Assembly: GCA_003141615.1 (NCBI GenBank)
Contig: PLMV01000062.1
Span: 1 to 35,079 of the forward strand
Length of the DNA: 35,079 bases
Reading direction: 5' to 3'
From: Syntrophaceae bacterium
GTDB taxonomy: Bacteria; Desulfobacterota; Syntrophia; Syntrophales; Smithellaceae
Shown: piece after piece, positions 24,643-32,955 of the stretch
Numbering within the stretch: position 1 is the stretch's first letter
Layout: each line of letters begins with the position of its first letter
Translations under genes and position numbers: made by a program
Notes under the pieces: model-generated
Told to the model about the DNA's origin: nothing
Database searches by the model: none
Seen by the model: the letters and a program-made list of their open reading frames with translations, nothing else

Positions 24643-25521
24643 TTGGAAAAAGTTCCTCTCGCGGTAGCCATAATAACAAAGAATGAAGAAGAAAATATTC
24701 GATCTTGCCTGCAGAGCCTTTCTTTTGCCGGTCAAATAGTCATTGTCGATTCGGGCAGCACCGATAAGACACTGGAAATTGCCGCTGAATTTGATTGCGA
24801 GATTTACTCCGAAGAGTGGCGTGGTTTCGGTCCGCAGAAACAATTGGCGATTGAAAAGTGCCGCCAGCCCTGGATATTAGTGCTTGATGCCGACGAACGT
24901 ATTCCTCCCGACACGGCGGATATTATAAAAAAAATTGTAACTGATTCTAATGTTAAGGAAGCGGGATTCAGCTTTCCCCGCAAGAATTATTTTCAAGGGC
25001 GATGGATCAAGCATGCCGGCTGGTGGCCGGATCGAATTATCCGCTTATTCCGCAAAGAAGCAGGCCGGATGACTACGGCAATCGTCCACGAATCTGTGGA
25101 AGTTCAGGGGATGGTCGGGGCTTTGGATGCTGTTATTGATCATTATACGGAGAGCCGGTTGGGCAAAATCATTCAAAAAATTGATAAATATTCAACGCTG
25201 GGCGCCGAAGCCGCCTTCCGGGAAGGAAAGAAATCTTCAACAGGCGGTGCCTTTATGCGCGCTTTTTTCACTTTTGTTCAGGATTATTTTTTCCGTCTGG
25301 GGATTCTTGACGGTATGCCGGGCTTGACACTGGCTGTTACGGATTCGGTCAATAAATTTTTCAAATACGCGAAGTTAAGTGAACTTGTAAAAATAAACCG
25401 TAGCGGTGGAGCAACTCCGGCAGGAGCCGGAGGCTCCTCTCCAAAATACGACATCCCGCGGATTGCAGAACGCATTCAATCCCCGGCGGGAGAAGAGGAT
25501 GTTCTGCGGCGGGGTAAATGA
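24643..25521 (+). CDS. Glycosyltransferase, family 2 (WaaE/KdtX-like LPS core type)
   Basis: 292 residues, starting at TTG with AAGGAG (24631-24636) six bases before it; no ATG fits. VAIITKNEEENIRSCLQSL, VIVDSGSTDKTLEIA, WILVLDADERIPPD (DAD metal site) and RKNYFQGRWIKHAGWWPDRIIRLF are the pattern of WaaE/KdtX beta-glucosyltransferases of the LPS inner core. A TAIVHESVEVQG segment follows. The last ~40 residues (from about NRSGGATPAGAGGSSP) are low-complexity and lie over DNA with three tight palindromes (25397-25438); they look added to the family length. Four-base spacing to the next gene implies an operon. Confidence 0.88.
   Translation: MEKVPLAVAIITKNEEENIRSCLQSLSFAGQIVIVDSGSTDKTLEIAAEFDCEIYSEEWRGFGPQKQLAIEKCRQPWILVLDADERIPPDTADIIKKIVTDSNVKEAGFSFPRKNYFQGRWIKHAGWWPDRIIRLFRKEAGRMTTAIVHESVEVQGMVGALDAVIDHYTESRLGKIIQKIDKYSTLGAEAAFREGKKSSTGGAFMRAFFTFVQDYFFRLGILDGMPGLTLAVTDSVNKFFKYAKLSELVKINRSGGATPAGAGGSSPKYDIPRIAERIQSPAGEEDVLRRGK
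25397..25438. repeat. Cluster of three palindromes inside the 3' end of a glycosyltransferase gene
   Basis: ACCG-TAG-CGGT (25397-25407), GGAG-CAA-CTCC (25408-25418) and AGGAGCC-GGA-GGCTCCT (25422-25438) follow one another. The density equals that of the intergenic mosaic repeats, but this set is translated in frame. Confidence 0.5.
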
Positions 25522-25524
25522 TCA

Positions 25525-26481
25525 ATGAATGAGCGCTATGGTGAACATCCGGCTGATAGAATTGATATATCGGTAATTATTGTCACCTGGAACACAAAAG
25601 AACTTCTGAGAAACTGCCTGAACTCATTATCGAAGACTGTTCATAATCTTCTCTTTGAGGTTATTGTTGTTGATAACGCCTCATCCGATGGCTCTATCGC
25701 TATGCTGGAAAAAGACTTTCCCTCTGTAATCAGAATTGTCAATAAAGAAAATAAAGGATTCGGCGCCGCTAATAACCAGGCACTGGCAATAATGAAAGGC
25801 AAATACGCCCTTTTGTTGAATACTGATACCGTATTAACGCCCGAAGCGGTAAACAAATTATGGAATTTTTGTGAGGCAAATGACAAAGCCGCCATTGTGT
25901 GCGGGCAACTATTAAATGCCGATGGCAGTAAGCAGAACTCTATTGCCTCATTTCCCGGTTTGCTTACGCTTGCCGCCAACACTTCGCTTCTGGAATATTT
26001 ATTTCCCGGCCGGTATCCCAGTAAAAGATACAAACACACATCCCCGATTGAAGTCGATTCGGCGATCGGCGCCTGCATGATGATCAGGAAAAAAGCTTTG
26101 GATGAAGCGGGCGCTTTTGATGAACGCTACTTTTTCTTTTTTGAAGAAACTGATTTGGCTTACACAATGCGCCTGCAAGGATGGAAAATTTATCAGGTGC
26201 CGGATGCTTTTATCTATCATTTACAGGGACAAAGTGTTGGAAATAATATTAGTTCACGAATAGAGTTTTATCGTTCCCGATATCAATTCTTTAGAAAATG
26301 GCACGGCCCTCTTTATTGCTATTTAGCCAAAGGCATAATTTTTTTGCGGTTATTGGTTAACGGTGTTTCCAGCTTTATATTTGTTATCTTGACCTTAGGT
26401 CTGAACAAAAAGTTACGGCATAAATTGGCCATGTATTCTAAATTAATCTATTGGCATTTGTTAAAAAAATCACGGGTATGA
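25525..26481 (+). CDS. Glycosyltransferase, family 2 (rhamnosyltransferase-like)
   Basis: 318 residues. ISVIIVTWNTKELLRNCLNSL, FEVIVVDNASSDGSIAMLE, NKGFGAANNQALAIMKGKYALLLNTDTVLTPE (DTD metal site) and ACMMIRKKALDEAGAFDERYFFFFEETDLAYTMRLQGWKI are typical of the WbbL-type rhamnosyltransferase branch of GT2. A C-terminal hydrophobic stretch (about 272-298) suggests membrane attachment. The start overlaps the end of the previous gene region by spacing only four bases, with no independent ribosome site. The stop codon TGA lies within the left end of the repeat element 26477-26611. Sugar specificity is inferred. Confidence 0.88.
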   Translation: MNERYGEHPADRIDISVIIVTWNTKELLRNCLNSLSKTVHNLLFEVIVVDNASSDGSIAMLEKDFPSVIRIVNKENKGFGAANNQALAIMKGKYALLLNTDTVLTPEAVNKLWNFCEANDKAAIVCGQLLNADGSKQNSIASFPGLLTLAANTSLLEYLFPGRYPSKRYKHTSPIEVDSAIGACMMIRKKALDEAGAFDERYFFFFEETDLAYTMRLQGWKIYQVPDAFIYHLQGQSVGNNISSRIEFYRSRYQFFRKWHGPLYCYLAKGIIFLRLLVNGVSSFIFVILTLGLNKKLRHKLAMYSKLIYWHLLKKSRV

Positions 26482-26611
26482 AACCCAAAGCAAGCTTTGG
26501 GAACAATTTCCGCAGCAAGCTGCGGGGTATAATTTCACTTACGCTTCAAACTTCATCCCGACTCGTCGGGATTCGTTTTTAGCGAGTGTCATTAAATTGG
26601 AGTTTCACAAT
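26477..26611. repeat. Mosaic repeat element (family 1, short copy)
   Basis: Reverse-oriented relative of 16508-16804. The left end reads TATGAAACCCAAAGC and the right end ATTAAATTGGAGTTTCACA. Three perfect palindromes lie inside: CCCAAAGC/GCTTTGGG (26484-26501), CCGCAGC/GCTGCGG (26510-26525) and ATCCCGAC/GTCGGGAT (26555-26572). The connectors AATTTCACTTACGCTTCAAACTT match the long copy but the palindromes differ. It includes the upstream gene's stop codon. Confidence 0.65.
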
Positions 26612-26814
26612 GATTTCCGGCAAAATAAAAAGTAAGCGCACTAATCCATTGACAGCATGGCATGGTTTTAGTAATAATCAGCAGTTCCTTCCATAGGTTA
26701 TATTACTTTAGCTAATGTAACTGAGAGGGCGGAGCTGTAAGTGACGTATATCCGGTCATAGAAAAATATTCTGTTTAAATTAAAATACATAGAACTAGGG
26801 AGGCTAATAAATTG
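26612..26814. other. Leader of the ElyC-wzz-wzx operon
   Basis: About 200 bases without a gene or a clear repeat after the mosaic element. The last 50 bases are AT-rich and may hold the promoter, but no -35/-10 pair stands out. AGGGAGG (26797-26803) is the ribosome binding site of the next gene. Confidence 0.4.
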
Positions 26815-27567
26815 ATGGAAGAAGTTTATACTATTTTCAAGGGATTTCTTGACCCCGTTTTTATTGTGCTTGTTTTGCTCGTTATCTCTCTTTTTCTTTT
26901 CTTTCTTAGCTGCAAGAAAAAAAATGGCGCATTGATTTTGCTGCTGGCTATTGTTTTAATTTATGGCGCAAGCATCGCTCCCGTGGCCAATTACCTTTGC
27001 TACTATTTAGAAAAGGACTATATTAACAACCCGACTGCCGGAAATAAAAAAATTGATGCTATAGTCGTATTAGGTGGTGGCACGAAAGACATCAATGCCT
27101 TAAAAGATACTTTTAATACAGGGATGGAATCTCTCCGGCTGCTTCATGCTGTTGTGGTCTATAATAAAACCGGCGCAAAGTATTTTGTTTGTTCCGGCAA
27201 AGGATATGGTAAAGTATCAGAAGCGGAAGTAATGGCAAGATTGGCGGAAAAATTAGGAGTGCCCAAAGAAAGAATCAGAATCGAGCCCAATTCAAAAAAC
27301 ACCGGAGAAAATGCCGGCGAGGTGAATAAAATGTTCGTCAATAAGAATGTTAATATCGGTCTTGTCACTTCGGCTTTTCATATGAAGCGCAGCGAACGGG
27401 AATTTAAAAAATATTTTAATAATGTGCTGCCGCTGCCCGCTCATTATTTATATTCATCGCCAACGGGAAATCCTGTTATCAGGTATATGCCGCATTCAGA
27501 AGAACTTTATAAAACGTCTATTGCTTTCAAAGAAATTATTGCTCAATTATGGTACAGATTAAAATAA
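26815..27567 (+). CDS. ElyC/SanA/YdcF family protein (DUF218)
   Basis: 250 residues from the ATG at 26815 (a TTG one codon earlier is closer to the ideal distance from GGGAGG and may be used). Two N-terminal membrane segments (about 15-35 and 40-62) precede a periplasmic or cytoplasmic DUF218 domain: IDAIVVLGGGTKD (about 82-94), FVCSGKGYGKVSEAEVMARLAEKLGVP, IRIEPNSKNTGENAGEV and IGLVTSAFHMKRSEREFKK. Relatives (ElyC, SanA) affect envelope and lipid-carrier metabolism. Its place at the head of a wzz-wzx-wzy set suggests a role in undecaprenyl-linked assembly. The reaction is unknown. Confidence 0.85.
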   Translation: MEEVYTIFKGFLDPVFIVLVLLVISLFLFFLSCKKKNGALILLLAIVLIYGASIAPVANYLCYYLEKDYINNPTAGNKKIDAIVVLGGGTKDINALKDTFNTGMESLRLLHAVVVYNKTGAKYFVCSGKGYGKVSEAEVMARLAEKLGVPKERIRIEPNSKNTGENAGEVNKMFVNKNVNIGLVTSAFHMKRSEREFKKYFNNVLPLPAHYLYSSPTGNPVIRYMPHSEELYKTSIAFKEIIAQLWYRLK

Positions 27568-27632
27568 TTATAAAAATAAGTGAACTGTAAATAAAATATT
27601 TAATCAATATATTATTGAGGGGAGAATGATTC

Positions 27633-28427
27633 ATGGAACAGCAAAACAGGGAAAACAACGATGAGATTAATCTTTACGATTTATGGAAAGTAATTGCCAA
27701 AAGGAAAAAACTCATCATCGGGCTATTTATCGTTATTGTAGGATTAACAGCCATTGTCAGCTTTCTTATGCCTGATATTTACAGAGGGGAGGCCGGTCTC
27801 CTCGTTATCCTCAAATCTGAAGTAATAACCGCTAAAGAAATAACAGATTTAATCGGGAGAATTGATGATGAAAAACAATTAAGGATGGTGCCTAAATCAT
27901 ATTCTAATGTAACGCATATCAAGCTCAACGACATTAAGGATTCAAAAAATATAATTGCAGTGACAATTGATGCAAAGAAGATTGACGATATTCCCAAGGC
28001 TTTATCGGAGGTCGTAGGATATTTAAATAATATGGATGTTATAAAATCTACAGTTAGCCGGGACAAAGAAATGCTTCTTAAACAATCAGCAGAACTCTCA
28101 GATCTTATAAAATCCTCACCGGATTTATTAGCAACGTATCATAAATTGTTTAGTGCCGGAAAACTTTCTACGATGGGTTTTAACCCAATAGATGTTAATA
28201 AAAGTATAAGTAACATAAAAGTAGAATTGCTAGGAGTCGAGCAGCAGATTTCAAGATTAAACAATGGAGGTATAGAAATAGCAGCACAACCCTATATTTC
28301 CAGCCGCCCCGTTAGCCCCAAGATACTACGGAATGTTGTAGCCTCCGGTATTCTTAGCCTTTTATTAGGGGTCTTCCTTGCCATTTTCATCGAGTACATC
28401 GGAAATATCAAGAATAAGAAAAGCTAA
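27633..28427 (+). CDS. wzz: Polysaccharide chain-length regulator (Wzz)
   Basis: 264 residues, inner membrane. The N-terminus has INLYDLWKVIAKRKKLIIGLFIVIVGLTAIVSFLMPDIYRGEAGLLV, with a membrane segment at about 32-51 and the typical Wzz start. A periplasmic coiled region follows. The C-terminal PYISSRPVSPKILRNVVASGILSLLLGVFLAIFIEYI holds the proline-rich motif and second membrane segment (about 234-255). It has no tyrosine-kinase domain, so it is the LPS-type Wzz (PCP-1) rather than Wzc. GAGGGGAG precedes the ATG. It sets O-chain length with the polymerase encoded downstream. Confidence 0.9.
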   Translation: MEQQNRENNDEINLYDLWKVIAKRKKLIIGLFIVIVGLTAIVSFLMPDIYRGEAGLLVILKSEVITAKEITDLIGRIDDEKQLRMVPKSYSNVTHIKLNDIKDSKNIIAVTIDAKKIDDIPKALSEVVGYLNNMDVIKSTVSRDKEMLLKQSAELSDLIKSSPDLLATYHKLFSAGKLSTMGFNPIDVNKSISNIKVELLGVEQQISRLNNGGIEIAAQPYISSRPVSPKILRNVVASGILSLLLGVFLAIFIEYIGNIKNKKS

Positions 28428-28540
28428 CCAAACGACAATGCTTGACTGATTAAATGGTCACGCATTACGTCATCTTGAATCCATAATGGAATAGGAAAAG
28501 AAATAATATTGATTTCTTGACCAAATTGTTAAGAAAATAA

Positions 28541-29824
28541 ATGTTTAAATTAATTCAATTAACTGTCTTTTTTCAATCCTTTGGTTATCTGTTCCAATTT
28601 GTCGCATTTTTATTATTTGCAAAAATGCTTGGCGCAGAGAATCAGGGGATATTTACCGTTTTTGTAACTACCGGTCAAATAATCGCTCTTTTAATATCCT
28701 TTGGTTTACCAGGTGGAATAACTTATTTCGTTGGTAAAGATAGAAGTCTTTTTTTGCCTGTTGTTGCAAATTGTTGCAAGTTGGTTTTAGCTCTTCTACC
28801 CCTTTTGATTTTGGTTTTATATGTATTACCAATAGATAAATTATTTAGCGTATACTTAATCAGGGATTACGTGCCATATCTATTAATTTCAATTTTTTTC
28901 CTGACTTTTTCGAGTATTTTCCAAGTATCTATTCTCAGCCTGAAAAAGTATTTATATTACAACTTGTTTTCCTTTGGGGCCGGGCTTATCATATGTATCC
29001 TCGCTGTTCTTATTTGGTTCGCGCCTGTTGTTTATAATAAGTTGAATCTATCAATTATCGCGTACATTGTTTCATACGGGATAGTGTTCATTTATGGGGC
29101 CACCCTTGTCATCAATGAAACTATGGTTATAGGAAACAAGGGAGGTGTGCAATCTTTTTGGGAGCAGTTTAAAGTCGGATTTAGAGGTTTTATTTCAAGC
29201 ATAGCAGCATTATTACTCTTCCGGCTGGATATTTTTCTCGTTGCATATTTTCTGTCTCTAAAGGAAGTTGGTATCTACTCTATTGCCGTGTTGAGTGCGG
29301 AAGTGGTTACGAAAATACCTACGTGGTCCGCTGGTATTCTTATACCTATGGTTGCAAGCAATGAAATTGACCATGTAAAAAGGACTGTTTATCTTTTTTA
29401 CTCAGCAATTATTGTTGCTTTATTATCGGGTTTGCTTTTTTTATTAGTATTTCTTAATTTTTCCAACTTGATCTCAAATGTAATAGGGAAAGACTTTACG
29501 GGTGTTGAAACTTGCTTACTGCTTCTGTTGCCCCGGGTTATTATGCAAAGTGGTGTTGGAATCTTGGCGGCCAATTTGGCGGGTAAAGGATATCCGTGGT
29601 ATCATCCTGTAGGATGTACGTTCCCACTTATTATTATTATTTTATTAGATATTATATTGATTCCCAAGTGGGGTATTAATGGGGCTGCTCTAGGGAGTTC
29701 GTTAGCATATGTTAGTGCTTTAATAATTTTCTGGATTGGATTCGGTAAATACAATGAACTCACCGAAGATGTGAGTCTTAAAACATACATGGTTATGTTA
29801 CTCAACCATTTACCTGGACGCTAG
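28541..29824 (+). CDS. wzx: Polysaccharide flippase (Wzx-like, MATE/MVF fold)
   Basis: 427 residues with about twelve membrane helices spread over the whole length and no soluble domain. The opening FGYLFQFVAFLLFAKMLGAENQGIFTVFVTTGQIIALLISFGLPGGITYFVG is typical of polysaccharide-biosynthesis flippases, as is the second half with GKDFTGVETCLLLLLP and IPKWGINGAALGSSLAYV. It would flip undecaprenyl-linked repeat units across the inner membrane. No ribosome site is visible and the composition falls markedly in GC from here to about 32640, a sign of separate acquisition. Followed by a small broken gene and wzy. Confidence 0.88.
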   Translation: MFKLIQLTVFFQSFGYLFQFVAFLLFAKMLGAENQGIFTVFVTTGQIIALLISFGLPGGITYFVGKDRSLFLPVVANCCKLVLALLPLLILVLYVLPIDKLFSVYLIRDYVPYLLISIFFLTFSSIFQVSILSLKKYLYYNLFSFGAGLIICILAVLIWFAPVVYNKLNLSIIAYIVSYGIVFIYGATLVINETMVIGNKGGVQSFWEQFKVGFRGFISSIAALLLFRLDIFLVAYFLSLKEVGIYSIAVLSAEVVTKIPTWSAGILIPMVASNEIDHVKRTVYLFYSAIIVALLSGLLFLLVFLNFSNLISNVIGKDFTGVETCLLLLLPRVIMQSGVGILAANLAGKGYPWYHPVGCTFPLIIIILLDIILIPKWGINGAALGSSLAYVSALIIFWIGFGKYNELTEDVSLKTYMVMLLNHLPGR

Positions 29825-29866
29825 CTTAAATTCTAAATTTGGAGCTTGGTTGAGAAGGATTATGAT

Positions 29867-30049
29867 ATGAGCACGGTTGCAGCAACGAGAGAGATTATTT
29901 CGGAAGGGTTGCGACAAATAGGCCTTGAATATGGTGATGCCGTGTTGGTCCGTTTACAATGTTTGCGAATTAGCATGGTAGTACAATTGGCAACTTATGG
30001 AATAATCCGATTTAAACATGAGGAGAAAAGTCAAACTGGCTGCGAATAA
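29867..30049 (+). pseudogene. N-terminal remnant of an AAC(3)-type acyltransferase
   Basis: From the ATG at 29867, with AGAAGGA seven bases upstream, the frame reads MSTVAATREIISEGLRQIGL then EYGDAVLV. This resembles the start of the aminoglycoside 3-N-acetyltransferase superfamily (LxxLGxxxGDxVLVHSS). After VLV the similarity stops and the frame ends 27 residues later, overlapping the next gene. It looks like a decayed gene, whose relatives can acylate amino sugars in O-antigen clusters. The resemblance covers only ~25 residues, so the call is weak; it may also be a chance short frame. Confidence 0.35.
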
Positions 30050-31340
30050 TGCAAAGGTATCAATGTATTCTAATTCTTTAAATACAATCATCACATTCAT
30101 GTCAGTGATTGCTGTATTTTTCTTCTCATACATTCCCTTTTTATATATTTTTTCTATTATTGGCATAGAAAAGAATATAATTTTTATATTGTTAATATCC
30201 GCAATCTTAATTCTTGCTTTATTTAGTTTTACGGGGCAAATGCTTCGTGGGAAAATTCAATTCTATAAGCGCAATATTACGGCGCTATCTTTGTACCTGC
30301 TGTTCGCAATATATGCTTTAGTCAGTTTCTTTCTCATAGGAGAAAAATTAAACGATCTTTTTACAATAAGAACACTTGTTCTAATAAATCCGATATTTGT
30401 GCTATTAGCTCTGTTATGTCTGCAAAATAAAAATAATGTTATTAATTTATTGTATTTACTTTCATTTAGTTACTTCATTATATTGATCTGGTCCTTGATT
30501 CAAGGAAACATATCTTTAAGTTCAAATAATGAACAAAACATATTTATGAATATTGATAATGGTTTTTACCAAAATATAAATATGTACCTTGGTTTATTCG
30601 CGATCTGTAATTTAGGGCTTCTGTCATCCAATAATAAATTCATTTCTGTGATTTCCAAGATTCTAATACTATTATCAGTAATAGGTATGTTCATAATAGG
30701 TGGGCGCGGTTCTGTGGTTGCTTTGGTTGCTATTTTCTTAATATATTATATTAATATATTAAAGTCATTTACTTTCACTTTATCATTCATTCTCAAATCA
30801 ATTATTCTAATTATTATCGTAGTAGCATTGATGGCATTTTATTTTGCCGAGATTACTCAAATATTAAATGCCTCAATTACATGGCAACGATTCATGATGC
30901 TAACTAAAGAAGGTGATGAGTCATTAAGAATTTACCTTTTCTCGCATGCGCTTGAGCTATTTTTTAGCAATATCAAAACAATGATATTTGGTGCTGGAAT
31001 CAATAGTTTCTCTGTTTATATTGGTGTTAACGATTTACGAATGTTTCCTCATAATATATTACTAGAGCTTTTAGCAGAATATGGCACTGTCGGCACAATA
31101 TTATTTGCAATACCCGCTGGATATATCATAAGTATTCGAAATAAAATATTAGGCTCAACTTTTGGTGATTGTATCAATGAGCAAATTATATTTCTTATAT
31201 TTATCTATATATTAATCAATGATCTATTTAATGGCGCTTTAAGAACGTCATGGATGTTTATATTTTTTATGTTCTTATTGATTCCCAGTCGGAAAGACAT
31301 TGAATTATTTAACAAAACTAAATTCAGGGCATATTTATGA
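30018..31340 (+). CDS. O-antigen polymerase (Wzy-like, Wzy_C family)
   Basis: Up to 440 residues, inner membrane, with about eleven to twelve hydrophobic segments. IIGGRGSVVALVAIFLIYYI and, after a long loop, FPHNILLELLAEYGTVGTILFA are the arginine and HN features of Wzy_C proteins. Placement between wzx and a GT4, in a cluster with wzz, supports polymerase. The start is uncertain: ATG 30018 lacks a ribosome site, while ATG 30063 has AAAGG five bases upstream and begins just before the first membrane helix; the latter is attractive. Very AT-rich. The end overlaps the next start in ATGA. Confidence 0.83.
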   Translation: MRRKVKLAANNAKVSMYSNSLNTIITFMSVIAVFFFSYIPFLYIFSIIGIEKNIIFILLISAILILALFSFTGQMLRGKIQFYKRNITALSLYLLFAIYALVSFFLIGEKLNDLFTIRTLVLINPIFVLLALLCLQNKNNVINLLYLLSFSYFIILIWSLIQGNISLSSNNEQNIFMNIDNGFYQNINMYLGLFAICNLGLLSSNNKFISVISKILILLSVIGMFIIGGRGSVVALVAIFLIYYINILKSFTFTLSFILKSIILIIIVVALMAFYFAEITQILNASITWQRFMMLTKEGDESLRIYLFSHALELFFSNIKTMIFGAGINSFSVYIGVNDLRMFPHNILLELLAEYGTVGTILFAIPAGYIISIRNKILGSTFGDCINEQIIFLIFIYILINDLFNGALRTSWMFIFFMFLLIPSRKDIELFNKTKFRAYL

Positions 31341-32452
31341 ATATTATAGTTATTTCAACACATGGATTACATATCGATCCTAGAGTCTACAATGAGTCGA
31401 TTACATTGATAGGAGCTGGTCATCATATTGAAGTTATAAGTTGGGACCGTGAAAATAATTGCAATGGTATTGAATATGATGAAATTGATGGAATTAAAAT
31501 TAAAAGAATATTTATTGACTCCAAATATGGAACAGGATTTAGTCAACTATTTGCTTTTATAAGATTTACCTATGAAGCAAAGAAATATCTAAAGGGGAAA
31601 AAATATGATGTCATACATGGGCAGGATCTTGATGGGGCCTTCATAGGTACGTTTTTAAAAAAAGATAAAATTCTTGTCTGGGATATGCGTGAAATTTTTG
31701 ATGGGTTATATCATGGTCGAGTAAAAACATTATGCTACAAAATATTTGCGTGGTGGTGTTTTTTAAATATTGATGGATTGATCACAGTTCTTGACTATCA
31801 GTTAGAAAGGTATAAAAAAAAGATTAAAAAAAGTACCATTTGTGAAACAATATTAAATACTACTGAAAGGAGAATCTTTCAGGGATTTAAAAGAACTAAA
31901 AGTAAGTATCTTAGAATATCTTACATTGGATCTGTAAGGCAGTTCAAAGAATTGAAACTGCTAATGGATAGCGCCATAAATATTGGTGATTTAAAAATTC
32001 AAATACATGGGTCAGGACCTGTACTTGAAAATATACTTAGTATTGGAGATAATTACAATAATGTTATAATAACCGGTCAGTTTTATTATAAAGACACAAA
32101 ATATCTTTATGAAGAAACTGATCTTCTATATGTAATATATGATAATAGTGTAGATAATATGAAATATGGGATCCCGATTAAAGGCTATGAAGCAATATAT
32201 ACACTTACGCCAATAATTGCCCAATATGACACATATTTTGGCGATTTTGTGAAAAAATATGATATTGGATTCGTAATTAGAGGTGATGATATTAATGAAT
32301 TAAGAGATATAATATTAAAAGTTAATTCAAATAGGAAGCTATTAGAAAAGAAAGCGGATAACATTAAACAAATCCAGAACTCATATCTTTGGGAGAATCA
32401 AGCTGAAAAATTGAAATTGTTTTATTACAATTTGGGGAATAAAACTATGTAG
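31337..32452 (+). CDS. Glycosyltransferase, family 4
   Basis: 371 residues. MNIIVISTHGLHIDPRVYNESITLIGAGHHIEVISWDR is the N-terminal Rossmann start, VIHGQDLDGAFIG and VWDMREIFDGLYHG follow. The C-terminal half has ISYIGSVRQFKELKLLMDSA, IHGSGPVLENI and YGIPIKGYEAIYTLTPIIAQ, the donor-binding E-region of GT4. It overlaps the wzy stop by four bases (ATGA), so the two are translationally coupled. Strongly AT-rich like wzx and wzy. Sugar unknown. Confidence 0.85.
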   Translation: MNIIVISTHGLHIDPRVYNESITLIGAGHHIEVISWDRENNCNGIEYDEIDGIKIKRIFIDSKYGTGFSQLFAFIRFTYEAKKYLKGKKYDVIHGQDLDGAFIGTFLKKDKILVWDMREIFDGLYHGRVKTLCYKIFAWWCFLNIDGLITVLDYQLERYKKKIKKSTICETILNTTERRIFQGFKRTKSKYLRISYIGSVRQFKELKLLMDSAINIGDLKIQIHGSGPVLENILSIGDNYNNVIITGQFYYKDTKYLYEETDLLYVIYDNSVDNMKYGIPIKGYEAIYTLTPIIAQYDTYFGDFVKKYDIGFVIRGDDINELRDIILKVNSNRKLLEKKADNIKQIQNSYLWENQAEKLKLFYYNLGNKTM

Positions 32453-32526
32453 CTTCATTGCATTGATATATCAATTTAGGCAATCGAATATACATCGTTA
32501 CATATTAATTCATTGAGAAAATAATT

Positions 32527-32955
32527 ATGAATCAACTAACAGAAACTAAAATAATTACATTACCAAAATTTGAAGATACAAGAGGCAACCTTTCATTCAT
32601 TGAGGAAGAAAGACATATTCCATTTAAGATTGAACGCACTTACTGGATATATGATGTTCCCGGCGGCCAGATGCGTGGCGGCCATGCTTTTAAGGAGCAA
32701 AGGGAATTTATCATTGCCCTCTCCGGCAGTTTTGATGTCGTGGTTGACGACGGTACTCACAAACAATTGTTCTCTTTGAACCGCTCATATTACGGCCTTT
32801 ATATTCCCTGCGGTTTATGGAGACAGATGGAAAACTTTTCTACCAATTCCCTGGCCTTCGTGTTGAGTTCAACAAAGTTTGTAGAATCCGATTACATTCG
32901 CGATTATGAAAAGTTCTTAAAGTATAGAGAAGAATATGAAAAACAGCGTATATGA
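32527..32955 (+). CDS. FdtA/WxcM-like sugar 3,4-ketoisomerase family protein (HxH altered)
   Basis: 142-residue cupin of the FdtA family, which isomerises dTDP-6-deoxy-4-keto-hexoses to 3-keto forms. FEDTRGNLSFIEEERHIPFKIERTYWIYDVPGG leads to RGGHAFKEQREFIIALSGSFDVVVDDG. The usual HAHK(E/x)xxxQ site is HAFKEQREF here: the second histidine is Phe and the Gln is shifted, so catalysis may be lost or altered. The first ~40 codons are AT-rich, the rest normal, a composition break near 32650. Its end overlaps the next paralogue by 20 bases. It may act as partner of that protein. Confidence 0.82.
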   Translation: MNQLTETKIITLPKFEDTRGNLSFIEEERHIPFKIERTYWIYDVPGGQMRGGHAFKEQREFIIALSGSFDVVVDDGTHKQLFSLNRSYYGLYIPCGLWRQMENFSTNSLAFVLSSTKFVESDYIRDYEKFLKYREEYEKQRI

